Part shown: positions 25,630 to 37,959 of the stretch, one piece after another
How the letters are laid out: the number at the start of each line of letters is the position of its first letter
Numbering within the stretch: position 1 is the stretch's first letter
From: Syngnathus acus
Taxonomy: Eukaryota; Chordata; Actinopteri; Syngnathiformes; Syngnathidae
Assembly (NCBI RefSeq): GCF_901709675.1
Contig: NC_051095.1
Location: forward strand, 3,967,956 to 4,031,955
DNA length: 64,000 nt
Reading direction: 5' to 3'
Position numbers and translations under genes: made by a program
The notes under the pieces: model-generated
Seen by the model: the letters and a program-made list of their open reading frames with translations, nothing else
Told to the model about the DNA's origin: nothing
The model's database searches: none

Positions 25630-28600
25630 ATGCTCTTCGACACCTTCGACCTGCTGTCTGCGCTGGCCGCGCTGGCGGCGTGCGCGCTGTGCGTAGCGCT
25701 GCTGCTCGCCGTGTCACAGCAGCTGTGGCAGCTGCGCTGGACCGCCACGCGGGACAAGAAGTGCAAGCTGCCCATGCCCAAGGGCTCCATGGGCTTCCCT
25801 TTCATCGGCGAGACGTGCCACTGGCTCCTGCAGGTAAGCGGCGCCTGTCCTGCCCTGCCCTTCCCTTCCCTGCCTGCCTGGCTCGCGTTGCGTCTGCTTG
25901 TTTCATTTGCGTGCGCAACACTTGGCACCGCTGACTTGGAGCGCGTGCTTTGATTGGCAGGCCGGAGGAGGCTGGAGATGCTCATTCTTGTTTCTCTCTC
26001 ACAAATTGAAAATATCAATGAAGCGCCGGTTGCTTTTATGGGGTGGCCAAAACGCATGAATATTTGGATTCAATTTATATTTTTAAACACGTTAAACGTA
26101 AATATGGTGGGAGTGGAGTTCCCAAATTTAAATTGTGCTTAAGGCTTGTGCAATTATCTCATCATCTTGCGTGGTGTTTCTGTCCATCCCAAACGAGATC
26201 CGTGGGGGTTTGGTCTGTGGGGACGCTGCCTAAAATGTCTAAAATGAAGATTATTTTTTAGTTTTGGGTAACCTTATTTTTTTCGGCAGTAACCCTCGCA
26301 TCAAACGAGCTTTTCAATAAATTTCAACTGCTTTCAATTGAAAAAAAAAATTGTGTTCACAAACGTTTGCCTAATATACAAGTTAAATTTAAAGTTCAAT
26401 GGCATAGTAACAACCAAATACTTGATTGATGTAAACAGAGGTTGAACGATCATAGTCAGGGAACCATAAATTGTGAAACAGATTTTTATACCAAAATCAA
26501 AAGGAAAAAAAAATATTTGTGAATGAAACATTTGCTTTGTTGTGCCTTATAAAATGAAAACAATTGATCTGACAAATCTTTTTAATTACAAATTAAATTC
26601 AGTAGCCATTGAAATGAGATGACAACACAACTATTGTGAGAAGCGATTTTTTTTAAAACCAATTTTAGAAAATGTGCAACTTTATTCCAGATTTTCTGCC
26701 AAAATAAAATAATCAAATCCGTATTATAAGTCTTGACCTATTAGGCTATTATAAGCCTACCCCCCCTCAAAAAAAAAAAAAAAGTGCACAATTTGTGATC
26801 CTATCATGAATTTTCCCGGTGAACCTTGGTGGAGGTCACTTTGTTGTTGTTTTTTTGTCCCATGTACTCACAATGTGAATGGTGTGTCAAACTCAAGGCT
26901 TGAGGTTCAGATCTGGCTCACCACATTATTCTATATGGCCCACAAAGGCAAATTAAGTGCCCGCAAGAGCGCCCAAAACTGAAAAAACACAGCAACATTT
27001 ACTCACCACTATTTAAAATACCGACGATGATTACACAATTTGACGCTCATGTAAAAAAAAAATAAAAGTCTCAAATGGCGCTGCTTTTAAATTTGTATTT
27101 CCACGCGTGTCAAAAAATTGGCGAGGGGCAAAAAAAAAAAAAAGAAATTGGCGACTTTTCCTGGCTATTACACAGATTCAAAGCACATGGACGCGGGCAA
27201 CGGGAGATGTTTGAAACGGACCAGAACTCGCTCGCTGCCACCATCGTGCGTTTGTGTGATCGGTGTCTTTGCCGTCGAAGGTTCCATTACTGCCCTTCGT
27301 GGCATACTTGTGGTTACGCACACACAGCAGACTGTTTTTTTTTTTCAGCAGCTCAGATTCAGTTTTGGGACCTGACGTGTGTCTTTGGCAGTGGTGGGAA
27401 ATCCAATTTTTTTATTTTTCTTTAACAATTTTGATTGCCCTACATTTGAAAACAAATATCAGTCCTTTCAAGTTCTTACTTTGTCCAAATAGATTTGTTA
27501 GCACCTTTGACCTCCACCAGACGACAACGTGACATTGAAATGAAAGCGGTCAAATCTGTCAAGGTTGAGATCTTGATTGTAAAAACTCAACATTTTTGTA
27601 CTCAAAGTCTGTGTGAAGTGAAAATACATTTCTTGAAAATTTGACACGCCACAAATAACAGTGCGTCAAATATAAAATGAAAAAAATTGGCAAAATGAGT
27701 CACATTTTAAACTTTTTTTTTTCGAACCTCACCCGTCATGTGTGCACTCACGGCAAACAACAAGGCGCTCTAAAGTGGCCGCGTCAAGTCCTTGTCCACA
27801 TGCTGAATGTCAAATCAGACTAAAAATATTTAACGAGGCGCTCTAAAATACCCAAGGGCCCATCTGAAGCAAAAACAAATCAGCAAAACCGAAATGGTGA
27901 AAAACGCTATGTGAGCACAATTAAGCCCGACATAGTTCTCAGTCTTTGCATGTTTTCAGCAATTACCTTCAAACATGGAAGGTCTTTTCTACATTTGGGC
28001 AGACTAGTCTATACGGCGGAGGAGCATGCCTCGGTGCTGCCGAATGTGTGTGTGTGTGCGTGTGTGTCAGGGGTATTAGCGGGGGTCCCGGGGTGAGCGC
28101 TTAGAGCGTTTTCAACAAGCATAATCTCCTTTTCTAAAATGTCCTCAGGTCAGGGGCCAACGCTCTCGGTCTCTCTCTCTCTCCCCTCGATCGCCCTCGC
28201 CGCATTCTACTCGTGTTCTGGCTGAACTATCTGAAGCCCTTCTTCGCTAATCCGCCCCCCTCCTCCGCCGCCGCACTCTCGCTCTCCCTCGTTCCGCCTT
28301 CCTCCTTTTCTTTTCCCGCCTCCTCGCCTTCCTTCCTTCCTTCCTCTGCTCTTTCTGATGCGACGGCGTGACCGCAAGGCGACGCGGGTCATTGTCGAGT
28401 CGAGGCCCTATCGCGGCGTTCACACACATGCGCGCGCACACGCAGGTTCCCTGGCATCTCTGGCAGCGTCTGAATGATTGACAGCTGAAAAGAGGGAAGG
28501 AATTCCCTCGCAGCCTTTGGCCGCCTCTTGTCCTCACGCTGCTCCTCCTCCTCCTCCTCCTCCTTTTCCCCCCTCATTTCTAACCTTCGTTTCACCCACT

Positions 28601-31600
28601 CTGGCTTCGAACGTCAATCAGGCCGAGTGGCGGGTTCGAAACTCCGGACGGCGATCGCCTGCTCGGCCATTGCGGGAATAAAAAAACTCGTTCGGCTGAA
28701 GTTGACAGAAAACAAAGAGAATGGCCTGCGTTGAATGGAACGAGCGTATAAGTCAGCTAGCTTAATGCTAACACGGAATGGGAAACGTCATAGGCGCGCT
28801 AACTAACAGCACTTATGTAGTGGCCTCATAACACTTTTAAGGAGTCCGACAACATCACAAAACTCAACGGCATCTTTTTTTTTTTATCCTCAACGAAAAC
28901 TACGACAATAAACTCTGTCTTTGACGTTACCTTTGACTGGAAGATGTGTGCATGTTTTTTCCTTGCTCCATTCACGCGCCCCCCTTTCTTGCCATAACAC
29001 GAACCCCCGCTGTCTCCCTGCTAAGCATCACCGTGATATGTCACACACACACGTACACACACACGCACGCAGATCTAAGTCAACATAATTAGCTGTGTTT
29101 TTTTGTCATGGCCTAATAAAAGAGTCATTTGTTGGACATTTCCACGGCGCTACAAAGGGGACATTTATAAGGCCCCGGCGCAGGTTCGTCGGCGGGCCAA
29201 GGCCAACAGAACACGCGGGTATTTTTAGCGCCGCTCGGACCCTGGGCGTGTGCGCACGGCGGAGAAACGCGGGCGCCTTTTCTGGGATGTTCACTTTCGT
29301 CCGAAAAGCGGCAAAAGTCGCTTATTATTTTACCGATTTGAATATGTGGAGGTGCCCGTTTTGCGATTTGGCTTTCTGTGTTTGTGTGCGTGTGTCACAA
29401 ATCCTGTATGTGGTTATGTTCTCTTGCGAGAAAAGAGTGGCGTCATTGCATCGCAACTTTTCCATGCTTGCTGTGCGTGTGTGTGTGTGTGATTGTGTCT
29501 TTGTGCATATTGCCAGATTTGGGACAGCGAGGGGGGGAGTCAACTTCTCACCTTTTTAGCTAAATGTCATCCACAACACACCTCCGCCCACACACACACA
29601 CGTACACACACAGTGTCGTGTTTGCCAGCGACAAGACATGAAAACATTTTGTATGGCGTGTGGAAAAACTAAAAATGGAGGAAAACAAAATGGAAAATCA
29701 TATAGTGTCGTAACGTATTGCGCCTACACGCGCACACGCATCAATCTGATGGTGTATCTTGGGAGTGTGAAAGGGAGCCTTGTCTGGCTGCTGAAGGAAC
29801 TCCCCTTCCACTGTGCGTGTGCGTGTGCATGTGTGTGTGTGTGTGCGTGGGTGCGTACGTGCGTGTAGGCCGGCATGCCAAGCAGACATACTAAACCACT
29901 CTACATCCATGTGGCAGCAAAATGTAGCTTGGAAAACAACCCTCACACACACACACACGCGTGCACAAAACACACACACGTACACACACACCCTGAGGGC
30001 TCCAGAGGCCAGTCAGCAACCTGGTGAATGTGTGCGTGCATGTGTGTTGTAAAAAAGAGGAAGTATACAGGAGCTGTGAAAACACTTCAGATCAGTAGAT
30101 TGAAGATGAAATCACGTGTTGAGGATTCCTCGTCGCAGCCAAAGGAAATTTTGAAATGCAGTGGCGGGGGGGGGGGGGGGGGTCGCGTTAGGGTTGCGGG
30201 GGTCACGGCGGCGGAGACAAAACGTCGACACCTCGTGAGGGCGCGCACATCTGAGGCGGGTTAGCGCAATTACGAAATGCTAATTAGCGGCATCTGGGCT
30301 CAATTGGTGCGAGCCGACGTCGCAGGCGACAAGAAGGTGGGCGTGTTGCTCACAGAGAAAAGAACCATACAGTGAGGCCTGGTTAGCCGCAGGGGTTAGG
30401 GAGCAAGCCCCCAATGCCTCCCGCCCGAAATGCTTCAAATGGCCTGTGGAAAAGTATTTGTCCCTTTCCTGAACCGTTTGGTAACTATTTCCAAAATGCA
30501 ATTTCTGAATTAAGCTATTATTAATTAAATGGCAGCTGTTGTCAAAGCTGAGTGCGCCAGTGGGCCTGTAAAAATACAGAGAACAACTTTCCTGCTAGCC
30601 ATTTTATTAGGGATTTTATTTCAAGTGTTTGACTCAGGAACAGTAGCAATTCATGACAATTCTGGGTAGCTTTAGTTGAGCACTTAGTGTATCTTACGTT
30701 GAGCATCTGTCTGCAACGCCGACCGTTGCCATTAGCGATCCTGTCCTTCGTCTTGAGAAATGTATGCACCTCTCCAAAAAGGAAGCTACCGCTTAATATT
30801 GCCACACAGTTTTGCTTTAAAACTGAACACAATGACACATTGCGTAGTTGACCAAAACACTTTCCCTTTTCTCTAACTTGATGCTAACACATAGTGGTAA
30901 ATCCCATTGACAGGCTAACAAAACTATCATTGATGTCACAGCAATTACAAACGTCAAAGTAACTTACGATTGAGCACAAATGGTAGCAACACACGCAAAC
31001 ATAGTCTTCTTCTGTTTCTAACTATTACATGTAAGCGGTCTGCATGAATTATACTGCCCCCTGGTGGGTAAGGCACACACAAACGAATGAGCCTGCCCTA
31101 GCAAGTGACTGCCCCCTGCTGGTCTGGAGTGTGACTTACGCAAATGTTAGAGAGCTGCAGCAAGAGATGCAGAAACAGAGAAACAAATGTTCGCCATACC
31201 TCACAGTCGTTGTCGGCATGTGTGTGAGTGTGTGACTCTCGCACATATCTCTTCCCCCGAGAGGCCTCCGGGGTCAAACCAGTTAGTGTTGTCACACTGC
31301 GGCCTCGCCATGTTTGTTTACTTGGCACGTTTTTGTGAATTTTATGAATTCACTGCGAGCATGCGTGTCACCACACGTGTTTGTGTGAATAACGTACTTG
31401 TGTGTAACACGGTAAACTGCTTCAGGCGCACACACACACAGCCCATTTACAGGGCAAGAGTCCAAAACGTCTCGCACCGGCCGAGAGATGGCGACGGCGT
31501 GACCCGCTTGACCCGGATGTTTCTCGCTTCCCTCCCACGCAGGGTTCGAGTTTCCACGCCTCGCGGAGACAAAAGTACGGCAACGTGTTCAAGACGCACC

Positions 31601-34600
31601 TGCTGGGCCGCCCGCTGATCCGTGTGACGGGCGCCGAGAACGTGCGCAAGGTGCTGATGGGCGAGCACACGCTGGTGACGGTGGACTGGCCGCAGAGCAC
31701 CGCTGCCCTGCTCGGACCCAACTCGCTCGCCAACAGCATTGGCGACATCCACCGCAAGAGGAGGAAGGTCAGTACGCAGTACCGACCTTTTTTTTTTTTT
31801 TTTTTTTTTTTTAAAATTTGACCTATAAAAGTTTGCGCAACACAAATTTTTACCATGAGTAATACCTTATGATGATAATTTATAACTATGGCCTTTCAGA
31901 AAAAATCCACCTGTTGTGAACCTATCCCATAATTCATAAATATTACTTAAGATTACTATATCATGTAATAATAATAAAAATAATAATATATATATCACAA
32001 TAGTAATAATAAAATGATAATAATATAATTATATATTACAATAATATTGATAATAATAATAAAAATGATAATTATAATAATAATTGATATTATGACGATG
32101 ATGAAAGCTTGATGAGCTGAAGAAAAAAAAGTCAGATTTGGAATCAGTGCTAAAATATATCTATAAAAGTTTATTCTGCTTCAAAATAATGTCATAAAAT
32201 GATATTTGAAGCCGGACTCAATTAGGTCATCTCCTCCAGCCAATTTCTAACCGGCAAACAAAACAATGTGGCCGTCATTTTGGGTGTTGTGGGCGAGTCA
32301 CTCCTCAGGTCGTGACTGTGCACCACTTAATTCCTCCCTGACGCCGCCTATTATCTCTCTTTCCGCCATCTTTTCCTCACCAGGACCATTTCAGGTAATC
32401 AGCCACTTAGCGCCATTATCCCCTCGTCCCTGGGGCAAATATCTACCTTGCTCACACTCACGCGCAATCCAGTGCATTTCCTGTAAATCGCCCTCTCGCG
32501 TTCTCCCACCGGGTCCTGGAGGGGGGCGGGCGGGGTGGAGGACGGCGAGGCCGCGAGAGGTCGGCCGGGTCGATTTTGGGCTGTGATCGGGCCGGCACAA
32601 TGTGTGACCTCAGCTTTCCGAGTGGGGTTAACGTTTCAAACTCGGGTTTCAAACTAGGGTTAGGCTTTCAATTTAAGTTTCTGATCTGGGCTCCCGACTC
32701 CCCGGAGATTCCCCTTGCGCTAACCTCGTGTAATGACCCTTGATTAGGAAGGCACAAAGAGGGGCATTCTGCGGGGGGGGGGGGGGGGGGGGGGGGGCAC
32801 CGACACACACGCACGCGCAGCGACCCGCTCGGCGAAAGACGGCAGACCCGAGACGGAAAAGCTGGCGACGTGCTTGAATTTGGGAGCAGCTCAGAGAGGC
32901 TGCTGCACCTGCAGGCCTGGAGCCAGTAGAGGGGGCTGCCACGTGAGACGCAAACTAGTGCGCTCACACACGCGGGCGTTCTAACGGAGCGTGGCCAAGT
33001 CCGCTGTGCCATTGCAGAAGAGAGAATGGAAGCTGGGGAGGACCATTTTGTGTGCGTGTGTCCTTGTGGACCAGTAGGATTGATTTCAATTCACGTAAAG
33101 CACTTTGCGCTATATAAATCAAGTTTGATTGATTGATTGATTGATTGATTGGAGTTATTTAGTAAAGTAGAATATAAAAGCAGGGGAGTCGGTAGAGACT
33201 ACAATATAGAAAGAGGGGATCGTGGAAGTTTGGGTGAAGGCAGGAGCGAGGGAAAAGAAGGCCGGCGAGAAGAATAAAGGAGTCTTTACATGTTTGAGGA
33301 ACCAGCAGCTCACAGCACTTAAAGCACATAATTTAAGACATATGGACGTTATTAGGACCACTGTGTCTGTGTGTCGCTCACTACGCCGTGCTGTGTGTGT
33401 GTGCGTGTGCCGCGGGCTACAGAAAGACAGTCACGTTTTTGTGGCGTAGCAGAATGACTCTTGAACAATTAACACCCCCCGCCCTGCACCCGAACTACAC
33501 CCCTCTCTCGTGCCAAGTTTAGAACGTCCCAAAATGTCGCAGATGCCCAATTTAGACAATTCAAACAAACATTTGTGTGTTTTTTTTCCAAACCTGGTAT
33601 AGTTGCGGCGGCAATCTCGTCTGGACCGTCGCGCCAATTGTGCTCACTGGGGTGCCGGTCGTCACATGATCACGTTGTGGCGGCGTCATCTGGAGAAGTC
33701 AAATACAATAGCAGACAATGTTATTTCACATTCTGTAAAACCATTAGCATGTGGCTAATGCTACACGTCGGTTAAAATTAGTTATTATATGTAGGAGACC
33801 TGCATGAGAGTTAAAGAGTTAAAATAAATTAATGACATAAAAATGGTAAACAACAAAACACCAAAAGAATGCAAAATGTCATGCTGCGTCTAAAGACAAA
33901 GAATAAAACGGAAAAGGTTTGACTAGCTAACGCCAGTAGCGTCTGGTCTGCGGACCTGAAGTACCGGGCAGGCAAGATTGAAAGACAAATAAAAGTATCT
34001 TAAAATGAAGTCTCAAATGTACAAGGAGGCCAGAATTCGAGTTTTGTGCTCCCTCCTACGAGCTCCAGTTAGGAGGTGCGAAACAGCATTTTGTTGTGGA
34101 ATAAGACATTCACTGCCAGCACAGTAGATGTTTGACGTCTATAGCCGTCAATGGCAGTGAATGAGTTACACAAAAAAAAAAAAAAAAAAGATTTAACAAC
34201 AGCACCAATTTGCCGTTCCGATTTTCAATCTCCTGAATAGATTTTATTGATTGAAAAGAAAATCATCCATCAAGCAGGAACTATCCCCCACAAGCACAAA
34301 CACGCCCCAAGAGTCTAATCCATCATGTGTCATGAAGTCATCTCGGGAGATTTGTGACAATGTACAGAAATGAATCCCCGATGGTATAAATTTCCCATCA
34401 GCATTTTTGTCTGCGTCAAATAACAAACGTGTAAATCATCTCGCCGCATAAACAACGTTGCGGTTGTGCTGACTCCAGGGAGATTACGCGCCCGTGACGC
34501 CGCATGGGGGGGGGGGGAATGGCCGCCATCAACCGACCGCTTCGTTAACGTTGATCCGTTTTGATTCATGCAGGTGTTTGCCAAAGTGTTCAGCCATGAG

Positions 34601-36328
34601 GCCTTGGAGTCGTACCTGCCCAAAATCCAGCAGGTGATTCAAGAGAGCTTGCGAGTGTGGAGCTCCAACCCCGAGCCCATCAATGTCTACAGGTAAAACC
34701 CGCCCCGCCCCGCCCCTGACACGAGCGGCGCCGGCGAGTGTCCTGAGTGGAATTTCTTGCGTCTTCCCTCAGGGAGAGCCAGAGGTTGTCCTTCACCATG
34801 GCCGTGAGGGTGCTTCTGGGATTTCGGGTCTCCGAGGAGGAGATGAAGCACTTGTTCTCCGCCTTCCAGGACTTTGTCAACAATCTCTTCAGCCTACCCA
34901 TCGACATGCCCTTCAGCGGCTATAGGAAGGTACGTGGGCCCAATCTCGTGCCGTGAGAACTACCACAACTCAAAGTGATTTTGGCATTTCCTCATGTTCA
35001 GGGTCTGCGAGCTCGCGACAAGCTGCAGAAGAGCATCGAGAAAGCCATCAGGGAGAAGCCGCTGTGTACGCACGGCAAAGACTACAGCGACGCTCTGGAC
35101 GTCCTCATGGACAGCGCCAAGGAGAACGGCGCCGAGCTCACCATGCAGGAGCTCAAGGTTGGACCCAAAGTTTTTCACGAGACGCACATGAGCGCACTTG
35201 TCACTCATCAATCATCCGAGCTAGAGCGAGAACATGAGACAGACACGCACAGAGTAGCGTCGGGGCACACCCTCTGTTTACCTATTCAAGTCATTCCGAG
35301 GAATTCTGTGGAAACTCAACTCGCTCTCTCTCCATGTGGTTTCTGGGTTAAGTCCAGGGCCAAAAATAAGTCAACACTCCCCCTGGAGGGGTCTGAAAGA
35401 GGCCTCCTGTACACACACATTCACGCACATAAACACACACAGACGGAAAGTGAACTGGGGAGGCCCTGTCGCGCACACGCAAGAGCCTCCGTGTTATTTA
35501 TTCCACTGGCCGCTTCTTCCCGCCAACAAAATTTGTCAAGAGCTCATATTTGCGCATTGTTACAGGAGTCCACCATCGAGCTGATCTTCGCCGCCTTCGC
35601 CACCACGGCCAGCGCCAGCACCTCCCTCATTATGCAGCTCCTGCGCCACCCGCCGGTCCTGGAGCGCCTACGGGAGGAGCTGAGGGGGCGGGGCTTCCTC
35701 CATAACGGCCGCCTGTGCCCCGAAGGCGAGTTGCGTCTGGACACCATCGTCAGTCTCAAGTATCTGGACTGCGTCATCAAGGAGGTCTTGAGGCTCTTCA
35801 CGCCCGTCTCAGGGGCTTACCGGACCGCCATGCAGACCTTTGAACTTGACGTGAGTGTGGAACGTGTCACCAGTGATTCGGCCCTGAGATGCAAGTCAGC
35901 CCTTTTGATTTTTTTTTTGGTCTTGCGGCTTGCAGGGGGTGCAGATTCCAAAAGGCTGGAGCGTGATGTACAGCATCCGAGACACCCATGACACGTCGTC
36001 TGTCTTCAAGGACGTGGACGCCTTCGACCCCGACCGCTTCAGCCAGGAGCGCGGCGAAGACAAAGAGGGGCGCTTCCACTACCTGCCCTTCGGCGGCGGC
36101 GTGCGTTCCTGCCTGGGCAAGCAGCTGGCCACGCTCTTCCTCCGCCTCCTGGCCATCGAGCTGGCCAGCACCAGCCGCTTTGAGCTGGCCACGCGACACT
36201 TCCCCCGCGTGATCACCGTGCCCGTGGTCCACCCGGTGGACGGGCTGAAGGTCAAGTTCTACGGCCTGGACTCCAACCAGAACGAGATCATGGCCAAGTC
36301 GGAGGAGCTGCTCGGAGCCACCGTGTGA
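25630..36328 (+). CDS. cyp26b1: cytochrome P450 26B1, retinoic acid hydroxylase, complete
   Basis: Seven exons: 25630-25833, 31543-31767, 34574-34692, 34773-34929, 35002-35157, 35566-35850, 35936-36328. Total 1539 bp, 512 residues, the length of human CYP26B1. Residues about 8-30 form the hydrophobic ER anchor, followed by the proline hinge [16 protein letters not shown]. The I-helix reads [10 protein letters not shown] (296-305), the E-x-x-R pair is in KEVLRLF (E360, R363), and the haem loop is [12 protein letters not shown] with ligand Cys441. The enzyme oxidises all-trans retinoic acid (4-hydroxylation and onward) in the ER and so shapes retinoic acid gradients in limb/fin, hindbrain, skeleton and gonad. 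[18 protein letters not shown] and YSIRDTHDT match B1 better than A1 or C1, and exoc6b upstream agrees. Intron 1 is 5.7 kb and intron 2 is 2.8 kb; the others are short. No defect is seen. Confidence 0.97.
26877..26965. repeat. degenerate dispersed repeat in cyp26b1 intron 1
   Basis: The string tgtcaaactcaaggcttgagg, then cagatctggctcaccacattat and atggcccacaaaggcaaat, resembles a common vertebrate interspersed repeat that carries TGTCAAACTCAAGGCC and TGGCCCGCAAAAGCAAAT. It is about 90 bp and mutated. The family was not verified. Confidence 0.4.
27751..27855 (+). repeat. two direct copies of a short dispersed motif (AACRAGGCGCTCTAAA) in cyp26b1 intron 1
   Basis: AACAAGGCGCTCTAAA at about 27759-27774 and AACGAGGCGCTCTAAA at about 27832-27847 lie 73 bp apart in the same orientation. 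Related copies occur at about 3926, 49454 and 53172 in this window (see findings). Confidence 0.6.
31054..31122 (-). promoter_or_regulatory. pair of perfect CTCF core motifs in cyp26b1 intron 1
   Basis: On the minus strand CCACCAGGGGGCAG (31054-31067) and CCAGCAGGGGGCAG (31109-31122) both satisfy the CTCF core CCASYAGRKGGCRS. They share orientation and are 55 bp apart, about 420 bp before exon 2. Occupancy is inferred. Confidence 0.5.
31788..31812. repeat. poly-T tract (25 nt) next to cyp26b1 exon 2
   Basis: Twenty-five T residues begin 21 bp after the exon 2 donor. It may be the tail of an inverted retroposed copy or plain slippage. No flanking element body is recognisable. Confidence 0.8.
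31955..32112. repeat. AT-rich low-complexity stretch (AAT/TA repeats) in cyp26b1 intron 2
   Basis: The segment is composed almost entirely of A and T, with imperfect AATAAT and TATATA runs. No gene or site is seen in it. Confidence 0.75.
32773..32797. repeat. poly-G tract (25 nt) in cyp26b1 intron 2
   Basis: Twenty-five consecutive G residues. The tract could form G-quadruplex structures and is likely to be length-polymorphic or misassembled. Confidence 0.85.
33091..33151 (+). mobile_element. 3' end of a SINE/L2-type retroposon in cyp26b1 intron 2
   Basis: The sequence cacgtaaagcactttgcgct followed by atataaatcaagtt and (GATT) repeats to 33151 is the typical 3' end of fish L2-mobilised elements (AAGCACTTTG-GCGCTATATAAAT plus a short tandem tail). 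Only the 3' end remains, as expected for 5'-truncated retroposition. Confidence 0.7.
34107..34163. mobile_element. palindromic MITE-like fragment in cyp26b1 intron 2
   Basis: Perfect 12-bp inverted arms CATTCACTGCCA (34107-34118) and TGGCAGTGAATG (34152-34163) enclose TTGACG-tc-TATA-gc-CGTCAA, itself a palindrome. The words CATTCACTGCCA, GACGTCTATAGC and GTGAATGAGTT recur in fish genomes in a foldback repeat. This is a short derivative. Confidence 0.6.
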
Positions 36329-37931
36329 AGGCGTCGATGGGGGCGATTGAAGGAGGGAAAAGAAGGACGCCACATTTTCGGACTAATAGGAACATTTTTT
36401 TTTCATCTCCTGTTCCGACGGAAGAGGAATAAGCTGCCATAAGGATTCTGCTCTCAACTTAACAAAAAAGTGATGGAATATCTTGGGAATGCATCGAGGG
36501 GTGCCGGGGAAATGAGGTGTTAGGCAAGGTGGATCAAACAGGGTATCGGAGAACAGGAAGCAAAGGCTTTGGGGAATTTGCTTCATCCAAATTGGTCAAT
36601 CATCGGAGCAGGGTAAACAGGGGTGACAAAGATCCAGTCGTCCGGACGCAAAAAAAAAAATCAAAAGTAAAATGTGAGCTAAAGTGTCGAGTTCAACTGC
36701 ATTCCCAATGACTGAAAATCACCTCGGTCTGGCTTCGGAAATGCCTTTGGAAAGTTCGCTGCCTCCCAGCCTCCCCATTGGCTAAATCTCCCCGCCTGCT
36801 CATTTCCGACATTATTTCATTGGAAAGTCGCCGAAGAGGGAGCGCGTCGGAAGCAAACGAGCACCCGCTGCTTCCGATGTACATCGCTCACAGCTAGCAT
36901 CGCAAACACCGGCGAGTGATGAACACAAAAATGGCCCACTTGACATGTAAACGCTGCTCGTCCTTGTCTTGTCGTCGTGTTCGTTCTTGAATGTCGCTCC
37001 CGCTTTGATGCTCCTCGCAAGCACGTCGATAAAAATAAAAGAAAATCATTCCATCCCGGCGTCCCTCAAACCAACCAAAAGCCCGAGCGGCGCGGACCAA
37101 TGAGGTTTGAGGGGCGGGGCACGGGGAACGACCAATAGCGTGGCTCGCCGTCCTGTCTTAACACACCACTGACTTGTTCAGGAAAACACATGACGAGTAT
37201 TCTCTTTGCTGCTTCTTTGTGGACGTCGTCTCACGGAGACGTTGAGATGTCCAAACGTGTTTGTTTTTGTCAAACTCACTTTGTCTCACGAGATACACGT
37301 TAGTGAGCGCGAGCTAGCTAACTAGCTTGCTAGCGCAATCAATGAAACTAATCAACGGTCAAGTACGTACAGTACACACGCGTCAGTATCTAATTTGAAG
37401 GTCTGCATTTTGTATAAATCAACACAAAAAAAAACAGCGTTCACATGCTACTGTTTGAAATCGTGTCATACTCAAGCAAGCTCGCAAACCGCGGGAAAAA
37501 AAAATCAGCTATCGACTAATAACCTAACATTATAATGTTATTATTGTTGTTCTACTTTTTATTCTACCACAGAGTGATTTTAGTTTTGAGCCGAAATGAA
37601 AAAAAAAGGAAAATACTGGATTTCTATAGAATGTTATGTATTTCATTTACATTGTGTACACATTGTTTATAGTGTTAATTGATTCCTGTCATGATGTTTT
37701 GTTATTCAAGACTTATTATCGCTGCTTTTGCTATTAATTATGGAAAAAACGCAAAGCACTTGGGGGTAAGACTATTTTTTAAGGGCCAGGCGACTACGTT
37801 TCTTCTTTCCTGAACGTCCTGTACATATTTTGGATTTCTTTTCATAGGAAATATTGTGTTGCTTAGCTGCATTACGAATGTCTTCTTTCTCGGTTGTTTT
37901 TGTAACCGTGATGGTTTAAATGTACTCCTGC

Positions 37932-37937
37932 AATAAA
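37932..37937 (+). terminator. cyp26b1: poly(A) signal of cyp26b1
   Basis: AATAAA lies 1.6 kb after the stop codon (36326-36328), and the genomic A-run begins about 10 bp later at 37948. An earlier AAATAAAA-rich site near 37029-37040 could be an alternative. The region 36329-37931 is called 3'UTR by position only. Confidence 0.65.
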
Positions 37938-37959
37938 CTATGTAGTTAAAAAAAAAAAA

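Noticed and set aside
25103-25717. 204-codon minus-strand open frame over the cyp26b1 promoter and exon 1
   Set aside because: Arg/Ser-rich low-complexity shadow of a GC-rich promoter and of exon 1.
34975-35991. 338-codon plus-strand open frame
   Set aside because: It reads through cyp26b1 introns 5 and 6. Splice signals and the 512-residue family length show these are introns.
6970-36328. Alternative assignment to EXOC6 with CYP26A1/CYP26C1
   Set aside because: The P450 matches CYP26B1 (512 residues, [35 protein letters not shown]), only one CYP26 gene is present, and dysf follows as on human 2p13.
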